DNA of 64,000 bases, taken from positions 18,930 to 82,929 of the forward strand of contig JAEWYQ010000082.1 of assembly GCA_023395555.1 (NCBI GenBank). Reading direction: 5' to 3'. Below are positions 55,931-64,000 of this stretch, one piece after another. Numbering within the stretch: the stretch's first letter is position 1; every line of letters starts with the position of its first letter. The notes beneath the pieces are model-generated. The model did not search any database and was not told where the DNA came from. It was given only the letters and a program-made list of their open reading frames with translations. The position numbers and the translations under genes were made by a program. This stretch comes from Bacillota bacterium. Its GTDB lineage: Bacteria > Bacillota > Clostridia > Lachnospirales > Lachnospiraceae.

Positions 55931-57532
55931 TTAATGTCCCGTGTATTCCGATTTATCAATGAGATTGCCGCAGGTTACCAGCACCAGCGCCGCTACCAGC
56001 AGGCAGAACAGAGTGAAAGGCAGAGTGCATAGAAAATCCAGGGCAGGCGGCAGTAAAGCTGCTGCTATCACTGATATTACAATGGCCGGTCCCATTACTG
56101 CGGCCAGCAGACCAATACTCAGAAAAACCTGTACCAGCTTATTGGGCTGCCCGCCCAGAACTCTCTGGTAGAGTATGGTAAGAGCCACAAACACCGCACC
56201 GGATGCCGAATAAGCCGCCGCGGAAAAGAGACAGGTCAGAAAATCAATCCCGCTCAGACTTCCCAGCACCACAAACATCAAAAGACCGTCAACCGCATGT
56301 TTCATAAGAGAGGTCAAAGAAGCAGCAAATACTTTTTTAATAGACTTCTCCGGAATCAGATAGATGTAAGGCTTGACAAGCTCCGCCTTCAGCGCCCCCA
56401 TCATGGAAAAAATAAATTGCAGGTAAACCGCCACGCCCAATACGCCATAAGCAGCAATGGAAGGGGCCTGCAGTTTTCTGAAATAATAGCCTGCAACTCC
56501 TGCGCCGGCTATGAGAAATGCCGTATATAAATCGATAAAAACAAACCTGCTTCTTCTTCTCAACTCAAGAATATGCTTGTACAGAAAGATATTGGCACCC
56601 GCTCCACGATGAATCCCAATCTCATTTTCCTTCAGCTTGCGAGCTTTTCTATTCATCTTCTGCACGCTTCTGCCTTCCTTCACGGCGCTGAGGTTATGGA
56701 AGGTCATCTCCGTAGACACCAGAACATCCTCGTAATAATCTGCTTTTCCCCTGGTCAGCAGGGCCATCACAATACCGCCCGCTCCCAGATAAAGAGCCAA
56801 TGCAATAAGCATGGTTCCCAAGGAACCCTTCACAACACCGTCAAACAGCATAACAGACCATCCGGCCACAGGAATAAACCCAAACCATTTCTGATCCATC
56901 AAGCCTAAAAATGCACGAAAGGTTCCGATCTGTTCCGTTCGCTGAATTGAAAAAGCTCCCAGTAAAACTAATACAAATAAAAAGTAGACTATGATCATCA
57001 CCAGCTTCTTCCGGAGAGGATTCCCGTTGGAAAAAATATAGATACCGATGGCCAGCAGCTGGCAGAACAGAACCATTAATGCATAGATCAGAAACAATGC
57101 GGCAATTTCACGAAAACCGTATCCAAACTGCGTTTTCAGATTGCTCACCTGGTATAGTATGAACAGAGATCCGAGAAGTGAATTTCCCATGGTACTGATC
57201 AGGCCATAGAGCAGAATTTTCTTAGAAGAGATGGGGGCCACAAAGAGCAGTCCCACATCCGGCATCGTAAACAGACTGGAGCCGGTGGATAAGCCTGAGT
57301 TCATAAATATCCACAGATAGAACAGGCCCAGACCGGCTAATATAAGATATAAAATCCTCTCATCCGCCAGGCTGCGCTGCGCCGTCTCATTGTCCATGAC
57401 CGCTAGCATTACAATAGAAAACACACAGAAGACAGCTATTACCAGATACAATATCAGCATCGCCGGCTTTTTCTTAAGGGAGAGAATGCGGTTTTTAAAA
57501 CGGGTCAACATCAGATAGGTTATTGCCTTCAT
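55931..57532 (-). CDS. ABC exporter membrane protein
   Basis: 533 residues with roughly 12-14 hydrophobic segments. The pattern (MLTRFKNRILSLKKKPAMLILYLVIAVFCVF, LFTMPDVGLLFVAPISSKKILLYGLIST, EIGIHRGAGANIFLYKHILELRRRSRFVF) fits the putative ABC exporter family of PF16962-type proteins. Its ATG overlaps the ATPase stop by four bases (57529-57532). Substrate unknown. It ends six bases before the large palindrome. Confidence 0.8.
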   Translation of the reverse strand: MKAITYLMLTRFKNRILSLKKKPAMLILYLVIAVFCVFSIVMLAVMDNETAQRSLADERILYLILAGLGLFYLWIFMNSGLSTGSSLFTMPDVGLLFVAPISSKKILLYGLISTMGNSLLGSLFILYQVSNLKTQFGYGFREIAALFLIYALMVLFCQLLAIGIYIFSNGNPLRKKLVMIIVYFLFVLVLLGAFSIQRTEQIGTFRAFLGLMDQKWFGFIPVAGWSVMLFDGVVKGSLGTMLIALALYLGAGGIVMALLTRGKADYYEDVLVSTEMTFHNLSAVKEGRSVQKMNRKARKLKENEIGIHRGAGANIFLYKHILELRRRSRFVFIDLYTAFLIAGAGVAGYYFRKLQAPSIAAYGVLGVAVYLQFIFSMMGALKAELVKPYIYLIPEKSIKKVFAASLTSLMKHAVDGLLMFVVLGSLSGIDFLTCLFSAAAYSASGAVFVALTILYQRVLGGQPNKLVQVFLSIGLLAAVMGPAIVISVIAAALLPPALDFLCTLPFTLFCLLVAALVLVTCGNLIDKSEYTGH

Positions 57533-58236
57533 GCCTGCTTCTCCCCTTCCGTTATCTTGAAGAACAAAGCCTCCAGGTCTTCACCGGAGCCTTCGATCTC
57601 CTCCCTCGTCCTTCTGGCGGCAATTCTGCCGTCTATCATAATATTGGCACTGTCCCAATACCCCTCCACACTGTCCAGCATATGGGTGCTGATGAGAATG
57701 CCCGCTCCCTGGTCACGCAGTTCCACGAACAGCTTCTTTAATTCCTTAATTGCATGGGGATCCAGCCCCACCATGGGTTCGTCGAAGAGAAGCAGCTTGG
57801 GCTGGGGCAGCAGGCCGCAGCAGATACTCAGCTTCTGCTGCATTCCTTTGGATAATTCATTGCCCAGCTTCTTGCTTTTATCCTCCAGCTCAAAACGGCG
57901 AAGCAGCTCCTCTGCTCTCTCTTGCCAATTCTGCAGGGAATATGCCCTGGCGATGAACTCCATATGCTCCCATACCGTCAGCATATCATACAGGGCGGGT
58001 ATCTCCGGGATATACCCCAGATCCCGCTTTGCCTGCAGGGATTTATTCTCGTTTCCGTTGATCAGAATACTTCCTTCAAATTTCAGCAATCCGGCAATGC
58101 TTTTTATGATGGTGGATTTACCGGCGCCATTGGGTCCCAGAAGAACCGATATTTCCTTCGGGTTAATATCAAAGCTCACCTGATAATTGGCAATCAGCTT
58201 GCCATATCTCTTTGTTACCTCTCTCACCGACAGCAT
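57529..58236 (-). CDS. ABC exporter ATPase
   Basis: 235 residues, complete: Walker A LLGPNGAGKSTIIKSIAGLL, Q-loop GYIPEIPALYD, signature LSKGMQQKLSICCGLL, Walker B LLLFDEPMVGLD and switch His in ILISTHMLDS. It drives the membrane protein encoded next. It starts only six bases after the end of ribF, so it is probably read from the housekeeping operon. In contrast to the ATPase at 37143, all catalytic motifs are present. Confidence 0.93.
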   Translation of the reverse strand: MLSVREVTKRYGKLIANYQVSFDINPKEISVLLGPNGAGKSTIIKSIAGLLKFEGSILINGNENKSLQAKRDLGYIPEIPALYDMLTVWEHMEFIARAYSLQNWQERAEELLRRFELEDKSKKLGNELSKGMQQKLSICCGLLPQPKLLLFDEPMVGLDPHAIKELKKLFVELRDQGAGILISTHMLDSVEGYWDSANIMIDGRIAARRTREEIEGSGEDLEALFFKITEGEKQA

Positions 58237-58242
58237 AAACTT

Positions 58243-59163
58243 CTACCCCCTGTTAAAATAATTCCTGCCAAGGAGGATGTCTTCCTTCATCCTTGCAGTC
58301 ATTTCCTCAATTGTTCCAAATTTCAGCTCGGGCCGGATATGATAAAACAGTTCAACCTCAATCATCCTGCCGTACAGATCTTCATTAAAATCAAAAAGAT
58401 AGGTTTCCACGCCGATATTTTCTTCTGCTCCCACGGTAGGCTTGTATCCAATGTTGGTGACACCCTCATAGAGTCCGCCATTCACACGGGTCCTGGAAAC
58501 ATAGACGCCGCAGGGAGGCAGCAGTTTTGAGGAGGGGGGAATCAGATTTGTCGTGGGTATCCCTATGGTGCGCCCCAATCTCCGTCCGTGCAAAACCTCG
58601 CCCCGTATGGTATAGGGGCGGCCCAGCAAAAGATTGGCGGTCTCAAGATCCCCTTCCTTCAACGCCTTGCGGATGGTGGAGCTGCTGATCACCTCGTTTC
58701 TCCAGGTAAGCTTGTCACAGTCAATCACCTTATAGCCGTAGGTATCCTCACAGGCCTTTAGAAGCTCTACATCTCCCCTCCTGCGACGGCCAAAGCGAAA
58801 GTCTTTCCCAACTGCTATTATTTTAACATCCAGCTTGTCCACCAGTATCTCACGGATAAAGGCCTCCGGCTCCATTTCCCTGGTTGCCTCGGTAAAGGGA
58901 TAGGAAATCAGCACATCCAGCCCCGAGGATTTCAGCTTTGCCACCTTTTCCTCCTCCGTGTAGATCAATTCAAACTCCCGGTCGGAGAACAAATTGCCCG
59001 GATGCATTAAAAAGCTGAACATAACGGCTGTCAGACCCTGCTGTTTATAAGAGATAACAATATCCATGAGCTGCTGATGCCCCTTATGCAGTCCGTCAAA
59101 CTTTCCCAGGGTTACCGCTGTATTCTTATATTTGAATTCCGTTTTTCCAGCTATATATTCCAT
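58243..59163 (-). CDS. ribF: Bifunctional riboflavin kinase/FAD synthetase
   Basis: About 306 residues from ATG 59163 (MEYIAGKTEFKYKNTAVTLGKFDGLHKGHQ), seven bases after GGAG. The N-terminal nucleotidyltransferase domain has GKFDGLHKGH and AVGKDFRFGRRRRGD, with SSSTIRKAL. The C-terminal flavokinase domain has GRPYTIRGEVLHGRRLGRTIGIPTTNLIPP and VTNIGYKPTVG. It converts riboflavin to FMN and FAD. Usual neighbour of truB. Confidence 0.97.
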   Translation of the reverse strand: MEYIAGKTEFKYKNTAVTLGKFDGLHKGHQQLMDIVISYKQQGLTAVMFSFLMHPGNLFSDREFELIYTEEEKVAKLKSSGLDVLISYPFTEATREMEPEAFIREILVDKLDVKIIAVGKDFRFGRRRRGDVELLKACEDTYGYKVIDCDKLTWRNEVISSSTIRKALKEGDLETANLLLGRPYTIRGEVLHGRRLGRTIGIPTTNLIPPSSKLLPPCGVYVSRTRVNGGLYEGVTNIGYKPTVGAEENIGVETYLFDFNEDLYGRMIEVELFYHIRPELKFGTIEEMTARMKEDILLGRNYFNRG

Positions 59164-59222
59164 AAATAATCTCCATCCTGCCGGCACCAACGAAAAAGAT
59201 ACCGGATGCTGTCTGTAGTGAA

Positions 59223-60131
59223 TTACTCTTGCGTTAAGAACATTTTCACCGGCCTGAACAGCTTCTCTTCCTCTTCATACCGGTATAAGCCAATGAACTG
59301 CTCCTCACTGTCATAGACCCGGACCAGCTCACTCATTCTCCCTGCGGCAGAGGTTCTGACATGCTCCGGTTTAAACAGGTTCCCATTGTAAATCAGCTTA
59401 TTGTATTCGCTGAAGACTGTCACTCTGGAATAATGGCAGAAGACCTGGTCAATGGTCACAATATACGGCTCCAGTCCTTTTTCCTCCACCAGCCGTTCCA
59501 GCTGGGAAAGGGTAATTGCATTCTCCAGGCGAAAGCTTCCCACCGCCGTTCGCACCAGACTTGTCATCGTCGCTCCGCAGCCCAGGCTGTCACCAATATC
59601 CTGCAGCAGGGTCCGGACATAAGTACCCTTTGTACATTCTACCGATACGGTGAATTCCTGCTCTGTTTCATTGTATTCCAACAGACGGATCTCCTTCACG
59701 GTCACCGGTCTTCTGTCCCGCTCAATTTCCTTTCCTTCCCGGGCCAATTCATACAGCTTCCTGCCATTTACCTTAATTGCCGAGTACATGGGGGGAAGCT
59801 GCATATATTCTCCGGTAAAGCTCTGCAAGGCTCTCTCCAGCATCCCCCTGTCTGCCTTTACCTCCGAGGTCCTTAATACTTTGCCGGAGATATCCTGGGT
59901 GTCTGTGGTAATTCCAAGCTTTGCCTGTGCCAGATAGGTCTTGTCCTTATCCGTAATAAGATCCACCAATTTTGTTGCCTTCCCGATACATACCGGAAGA
60001 ACGCCCTGGGCATCAGGATCCAGGGTTCCGGTGTGGCCGATTTTTTTCATTCGCAGGATTCCTCTCATTTTGGCAACAACATCATGGGAGGTATAGCCTT
60101 TTTCCTTGCAAATGTTAATAATTCCATCCAT
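59223..60131 (-). CDS. truB: tRNA pseudouridine(55) synthase
   Basis: About 302 residues from ATG 60131 (MDGIINICKEKGYTSHDVVAKMRGIL), the typical TruB N-terminus; the nearest GGAG is 13 bases upstream, a long spacing, and extension to 60173 is the alternative. The catalytic Asp lies in KKIGHTGTLDPDAQGVLPVCIGKATK; YLAQAKLGITTDTQDISG and CTKGTYVRTLLQDIG are also conserved. It makes pseudouridine-55 in tRNA. Confidence 0.95.
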   Translation of the reverse strand: MDGIINICKEKGYTSHDVVAKMRGILRMKKIGHTGTLDPDAQGVLPVCIGKATKLVDLITDKDKTYLAQAKLGITTDTQDISGKVLRTSEVKADRGMLERALQSFTGEYMQLPPMYSAIKVNGRKLYELAREGKEIERDRRPVTVKEIRLLEYNETEQEFTVSVECTKGTYVRTLLQDIGDSLGCGATMTSLVRTAVGSFRLENAITLSQLERLVEEKGLEPYIVTIDQVFCHYSRVTVFSEYNKLIYNGNLFKPEHVRTSAAGRMSELVRVYDSEEQFIGLYRYEEEEKLFRPVKMFLTQE

Positions 60132-60182
60132 TGGCTGTCTGCACTCCTTATCAAAGCGTTTTGCCTGCAGCAATTTGCTTCG

Positions 60183-61193
60183 CTATTCCTTCAAGCAAAA
60201 CGCGGCGCCCGCTATTTCCTTCAACTGTGCTTCGATATGTACAGTGAGGTTATTGATCACATCATGCATAGAACCGTGCAAGGTACAGCCTGCGGCCTTA
60301 ACATGGCCGCCTCCGCCAAAATAAACGGCAATTTTGCTGACATTGACTTCTCCGTTGGACCGCATACTGACTTTATATTCATGGGGTTCCAGCTCATAGA
60401 TAAAGATTGCCACTTCCGTTCCCCTGGTCACTCTCAGCTGATCGATAATTCCATCCAGATCCGCCGTAGTGGCTTCATAGAAACTCAGCATCTTACGGCT
60501 GAGAGCTGCAAATACCACCTTACCCTCCAGCACCAGAATACTTTCCATGAGACAGCGTCCCAGAAGCTGGTTCTGTATATAGGTCTTTGCATAAAAGGAT
60601 TCATCAATCAGCATGGAATGATTAATTCCCTTGCTGATCAGCTTGCCGGCAATATTCATTGTCTTCTCTGAGGTATTGCTGTGCTTGAATACGCCGGTAT
60701 CATGGATGATGCCCACATATAAGGCCGCCGCTGTTTCCTTCGAGATATCCTCCTCATCCATGAGGGTGTACAGCACCTCACAGGTTGAGGAGGCATCGGC
60801 CACCACATGATTCACCCTGCCAAAGAGCGGATTACTGATGTGGTGGTCAATGTTGATGGTCTTGTCGGCAGCATTATAAAAGGTTAATGCATTGCCCAGG
60901 CGGTCCAGACTGCTGCAGTCAAGGGAAATGAAGGTGTCGTAATGTTCCCCGGAATCATGGGTATACGTTGCCGGCAGCGTATGCTTTATCTCCTCCGTAC
61001 CCTTGAGGATACCGAATTCGCTGCCGAAGGGCTCCAAATATACATCCACCTTTTCAATCCCCAGCTTCTCTTTATTCTGTGTCAGATACAGATAAAGCGC
61101 GGTACAGGAGCCCACACAATCCCCATCCGGCCTGATATGGCCGGCGATGGCTATTTTCTTTGATCCAATTATTTCTGCATTAATTTTATTCAT
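60183..61193 (-). CDS. nrnA: NrnA-type DHH phosphoesterase
   Basis: 336 residues. DHH motifs: IAGHIRPDGDCVGSCTALYLYL, ISLDCSSLDRLG, TINIDHHISN and ADASSTCEVLY, with the DHHA1 domain ending in KIAVYFGGGGHVKAAGCTLHGS. Such enzymes degrade nano-RNA and 3'-phosphoadenosine-5'-phosphate. Its place between rbfA and truB is the usual one in Firmicutes. Confidence 0.93.
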   Translation of the reverse strand: MNKINAEIIGSKKIAIAGHIRPDGDCVGSCTALYLYLTQNKEKLGIEKVDVYLEPFGSEFGILKGTEEIKHTLPATYTHDSGEHYDTFISLDCSSLDRLGNALTFYNAADKTINIDHHISNPLFGRVNHVVADASSTCEVLYTLMDEEDISKETAAALYVGIIHDTGVFKHSNTSEKTMNIAGKLISKGINHSMLIDESFYAKTYIQNQLLGRCLMESILVLEGKVVFAALSRKMLSFYEATTADLDGIIDQLRVTRGTEVAIFIYELEPHEYKVSMRSNGEVNVSKIAVYFGGGGHVKAAGCTLHGSMHDVINNLTVHIEAQLKEIAGAAFCLKE

Positions 61194-61216
61194 AGGCTAT
61201 GATCCTCATTAAGCAT

Positions 61217-61609
61217 TCAATTGATATCCTTGTCTTCCTCCTCTTCCTCATGACGGGAGGTCCTGCTCACTTCATCAATCAGCCTTGACATATTCACTCC
61301 GTATTCAATGGAATTATCAAGGAAAAAGGTGAGCTCCGGTGTGTTTCTTAAATTAAGGGTTTTAGCCAGTTGTCCCCGTATATAGGATGCCGCGCTTTTT
61401 AACCCTTTCAGGGTGTCCTGCCTGGATTCTTCCTCTCCCAATACACTGATGAATACCTTTGCCGTCTTCAGATCCGGTGCAACCTCTACGGCTGTCACCG
61501 ATGTCATGGGATTGATCCGGGGATCCTTGATCTCCCTGCTGATTAGTGTGCTGAGCACCTTTTGTACTTCGCCGTTAATTCTGGTGTTTTTAATACTGTT
61601 CTTTCTCAT
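61217..61609 (-). CDS. rbfA: Ribosome-binding factor A
   Basis: 130 residues: KNTRINGEVQKVLSTLISREIKDPRINPMTSVTAVEVAPDLKTAKVFISVLG with the closing LRNTPELTFFLDNSIEYGVNMSRLIDEV, followed by an acidic tail (EEEEEDKD). It assists late maturation of the 30S subunit. Located 22 bases after infB. Confidence 0.96.
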   Translation of the reverse strand: MRKNSIKNTRINGEVQKVLSTLISREIKDPRINPMTSVTAVEVAPDLKTAKVFISVLGEEESRQDTLKGLKSAASYIRGQLAKTLNLRNTPELTFFLDNSIEYGVNMSRLIDEVSRTSRHEEEEEDKDIN

Positions 61610-61631
61610 ATTAATAACCTTGCTTTCTCTA

Positions 61632-64000
61632 TTATCTGGGGACCTCGGCCATAATGTAAAGCTCTACCTTGTCGCCTTCCCTGACGTCATTAAACTTCTC
61701 GAATACAAGGCCGCATTCATAACCGGTAGCCACTTCCTTCACATCATCCTGGAATCTCTTCAAAGAAGAGAGAATTCCTTCGTAGACTAATTCATTGCCC
61801 CGGTAAATTCTGGCCTTGCTTCCGCGGATTACCTTTCCGTCCAGAACGTAGGAGCCGGCAATCGTTCCAATCCCCGATGCCCTGAAGGTCATACGAACCT
61901 CTGCGTGACCGACAATACGTTCTTCAAATACAGGATCCAGCATTCCCTTCATTGCTGCCTCAACATCGTTGATGGCGCTGTAGATAACCCGGTAAAGCTT
62001 AACCTCTACCTTCTCCCTGTCCGCTGTTTCCTTAGCCGCATTATCCGGCTTTACATTAAAGCCGATGATAACCGCATTGGAGGTGCTGGCAAGAATAACA
62101 TCAGATTCATTGATTGCACCAACGCCGCTATGGAGTACCCTTACGGCAACCTCGCTGTTGCTGAGTTTTAACAGGCTCTGCTTCATGGCTTCTACCGAGC
62201 CCTGTACATCCGCCTTGATAATCAGATTCAGATCCTTGATATTACCGGCTTGAATCTGCGAGAACAGACCATCCAGGGATAATTTTGCCTTAGTATCCGC
62301 CAGCAGCTTCTCCTTGCTCTGGGTCACATAAGCGCTGGCGATGGTTCTGGCCTCTTTTTCGCTGGTGGTAGCCAACAGAGTCTCGCCGGCATCCGGCACC
62401 TCGCTCAGACCTAACACTTCTACAGGTGTAGAAGGTGTTGCTTCCTTCACTCTCCGCCCCTTGTCATCATTCATGGCGCGAACCTTGCCGAAGGCAGAGC
62501 CTACGGCAACATTATCGCCTACACGGAGGGTACCCTTCTGCACAAGAATAGTTGCAACGGGACCTCTGCCCTTATCCAGCTCCGCTTCGATGACAATTCC
62601 TCTGGCATTCCGGTTGGGATTTGCTTTTAACTCACTCACTTCGGCTGTCAGCAGAATCATCTCCAGCAGCTGGTTGATTCCCTCTTTCGTATGTGCGGAT
62701 ACCGGTACGAAGATGGTATCTCCGCCCCAGTCCTCGGCAACCAGCTCATATTCCGTCAGCTCCTGCTTTACACGCTCGATATTGGCACTGGGCTTATCGA
62801 TCTTGTTAATCGCTACAATAATCTGAACTCCGGCTGCTTTGGCATGGTTAATGGCTTCTACCGTCTGAGGCATTACGCCGTCATCCGCCGCAACCACCAG
62901 GATTGCAATATCCGTAGACTTGGCTCCCCGCTTACGCATGGCAGTGAAGGCTTCATGTCCCGGTGTGTCCAGGAAGGTGATCTTCTCATTCTTAATTTCA
63001 ACTACATAGGCACCGATATGCTGTGTGATGCCGCCGGCCTCCCTGGAGGTGACATTGGTCGCGCGGATGGCATCCAGAAGTGAAGTCTTTCCGTGATCGA
63101 CGTGACCCATAACACATACCACCGGAGGTCTTTTCTCCATGGTATCGGGATCTTCCTCTTCTTCCTTCAGAAGCTCCTCCACCTCATTAACCTTGACTTC
63201 CTTTTCTGCTATAATCTCATAATCGAGGGCGATTTCCTCCGCCTCTTCAAAGGTAATTTCCTGATTGAGGGTTACAACCCTGCCTGCCAGGAAAAGCTTT
63301 TTGATTAAAGCGGCCGAAGGCTTCTTCATCTTATCGGCTAATTCCTTGATGGTCAGAACCTCCGGAAGGATGATTACCTTGATCTCTTCCTCCACTACCT
63401 GTACGGGCTTAGGCTGAATAAACTGTCCCTTTTTGGGAACCAGCTTTGTCTTGATCTCATCTTCCGTTTCATTATTGCGTCCTGTATTGATCCGGTCTTT
63501 ATAGCTCTTTTCCTTATTAATGCGATCCCTGTTTCTTTTATTGCTATTATCGTTCTTCTCGGCAACCTTCTGATCCAGTATCTGCTGGTCAAAGCTCTTG
63601 CGCTCTCCAACACCCTTACCGGCGGCTTTCCTGGGCTGGGAACGATTGCCGTAATTCGGCTTATCATCCTCGTCCTTGCCTCCGTCTTCAAAGCTGCGCA
63701 TACCAAATCCGCCGCCCGGACGCTGGTTGCTCGGACGGGAATAACCGCCCTGGCTTCCATAACCGCTTCTACCCTGCTGACCGCCCTGGGGTCTGCCCTG
63801 GTAGCCGCCTTGCTGGCCGTAACCTGATTGTTGATTGTCTCCCTGGTATCTGGGACGATTTCCTTGGTAGCCGCCTTGTTGGCCATCTCCTTGGGGCCTG
63901 GGGCGATTCCCCTGGTAACCTCCCTGCTGGCCTTCTCCTTGGGGTCTGGGACGGTTCCCCTGATAACCGCCTTGCTGACCTTCTCCCTGCGGTCTGGGAC
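61632..64000 (-). CDS. infB: Translation initiation factor IF-2 (5' end outside window)
   Basis: The frame is open to the right edge, so the N-terminus is missing; internal methionine at 63701 is not the start. The visible N-terminal part is a disordered, G/Q/R-rich tandem-repeat region (63700-64000), then a charged linker and the IF2_N helix bundle ([28 protein letters not shown]). The G domain is complete: [45 protein letters not shown] and INKIDKP. Domains II-IV follow, ending in [13 protein letters not shown]. It places initiator tRNA on the ribosome. Confidence 0.98.
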   Translation of the reverse strand, partial: PRPQGEGQQGGYQGNRPRPQGEGQQGGYQGNRPRPQGDGQQGGYQGNRPRYQGDNQQSGYGQQGGYQGRPQGGQQGRSGYGSQGGYSRPSNQRPGGGFGMRSFEDGGKDEDDKPNYGNRSQPRKAAGKGVGERKSFDQQILDQKVAEKNDNSNKRNRDRINKEKSYKDRINTGRNNETEDEIKTKLVPKKGQFIQPKPVQVVEEEIKVIILPEVLTIKELADKMKKPSAALIKKLFLAGRVVTLNQEITFEEAEEIALDYEIIAEKEVKVNEVEELLKEEEEDPDTMEKRPPVVCVMGHVDHGKTSLLDAIRATNVTSREAGGITQHIGAYVVEIKNEKITFLDTPGHEAFTAMRKRGAKSTDIAILVVAADDGVMPQTVEAINHAKAAGVQIIVAINKIDKPSANIERVKQELTEYELVAEDWGGDTIFVPVSAHTKEGINQLLEMILLTAEVSELKANPNRNARGIVIEAELDKGRGPVATILVQKGTLRVGDNVAVGSAFGKVRAMNDDKGRRVKEATPSTPVEVLGLSEVPDAGETLLATTSEKEARTIASAYVTQSKEKLLADTKAKLSLDGLFSQIQAGNIKDLNLIIKADVQGSVEAMKQSLLKLSNSEVAVRVLHSGVGAINESDVILASTSNAVIIGFNVKPDNAAKETADREKVEVKLYRVIYSAINDVEAAMKGMLDPVFEERIVGHAEVRMTFRASGIGTIAGSYVLDGKVIRGSKARIYRGNELVYEGILSSLKRFQDDVKEVATGYECGLVFEKFNDVREGDKVELYIMAEVPR
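63787..64000 (-). repeat. 48-bp tandem repeats encoding [16 protein letters not shown] in infB
   Basis: At least three 16-residue units plus a partial one are visible before the window edge: [48 protein letters not shown], then a degenerate [18 protein letters not shown]. The array continues out of the window. Confidence 0.9.

Noticed and set aside
63395..63886. 163-codon frame overlapping infB in another phase
   Set aside because: Low-complexity translation of the infB repeats in a wrong frame.

Overview
The window looks like a chromosomal segment of a Gram-positive anaerobe of the Clostridia, most likely the family Lachnospiraceae. The evidence is a T-box-controlled thrS, the infB-rbfA-nrnA-truB-ribF block, rpsO/pnp, the sporulator-associated tepA-ylzJ pair, LplB/LplC-type sugar permeases without a dedicated ATPase, strong GGAGG ribosome binding sites and AT-rich intergenic DNA. 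Nearly all genes lie on the minus strand. No tRNA, rRNA, CRISPR array, transposase or phage gene was seen.

Left end (1-5990): a divergon-like efflux operon with three consecutive HlyD/RND-adaptor-like lipoproteins followed by a large FtsX/MacB-type permease that runs off the left edge.

6593-31775 is a large glycan-utilisation locus bracketed by two paralogous LacI-type regulators. It encodes a solitary CBM9-like protein, an alpha/beta-hydrolase esterase, a transglutaminase-fold protein whose core resembles peptide:N-glycanase, two GH29 alpha-L-fucosidases, GH18, GH3, GH38 alpha-mannosidase, GH130 phosphorylase and GH2 beta-galactosidase, plus an ABC importer (binding protein and two permeases). 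Only the binding protein carries an export signal. The reading offered here is that an intact, probably fucosylated and mannose-containing oligosaccharide or glycopeptide (N-glycan-like) is imported and dismantled in the cytoplasm. Released fucose could feed the fucI-fucU pair at 43018-45347, which is divergent from an AraC regulator.

31776-42895 is a mixed region: tepA-ylzJ, an aromatic-acid-exporter-like protein, a kinase fragment, an SPL-type radical SAM protein, an ABC-2 exporter whose ATPase has lost its catalytic middle and which sits behind a leader-peptide/terminator attenuator, a GGDEF-EAL protein and metY.

45504-64000 is mostly core housekeeping: a PNPOx-like flavoprotein, T-box-thrS, an M16 peptidase, a TraB-family protein, pnp, a MATE pump inserted between rpsO and pnp, an ABC exporter pair, and ribF-truB-nrnA-rbfA-infB. 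A striking 193-bp palindrome (55733-55925) with perfect 42-bp arms lies between rpsO and the ABC pair.

Functional assignments rest on recognisable motifs read by eye; no database search was possible.
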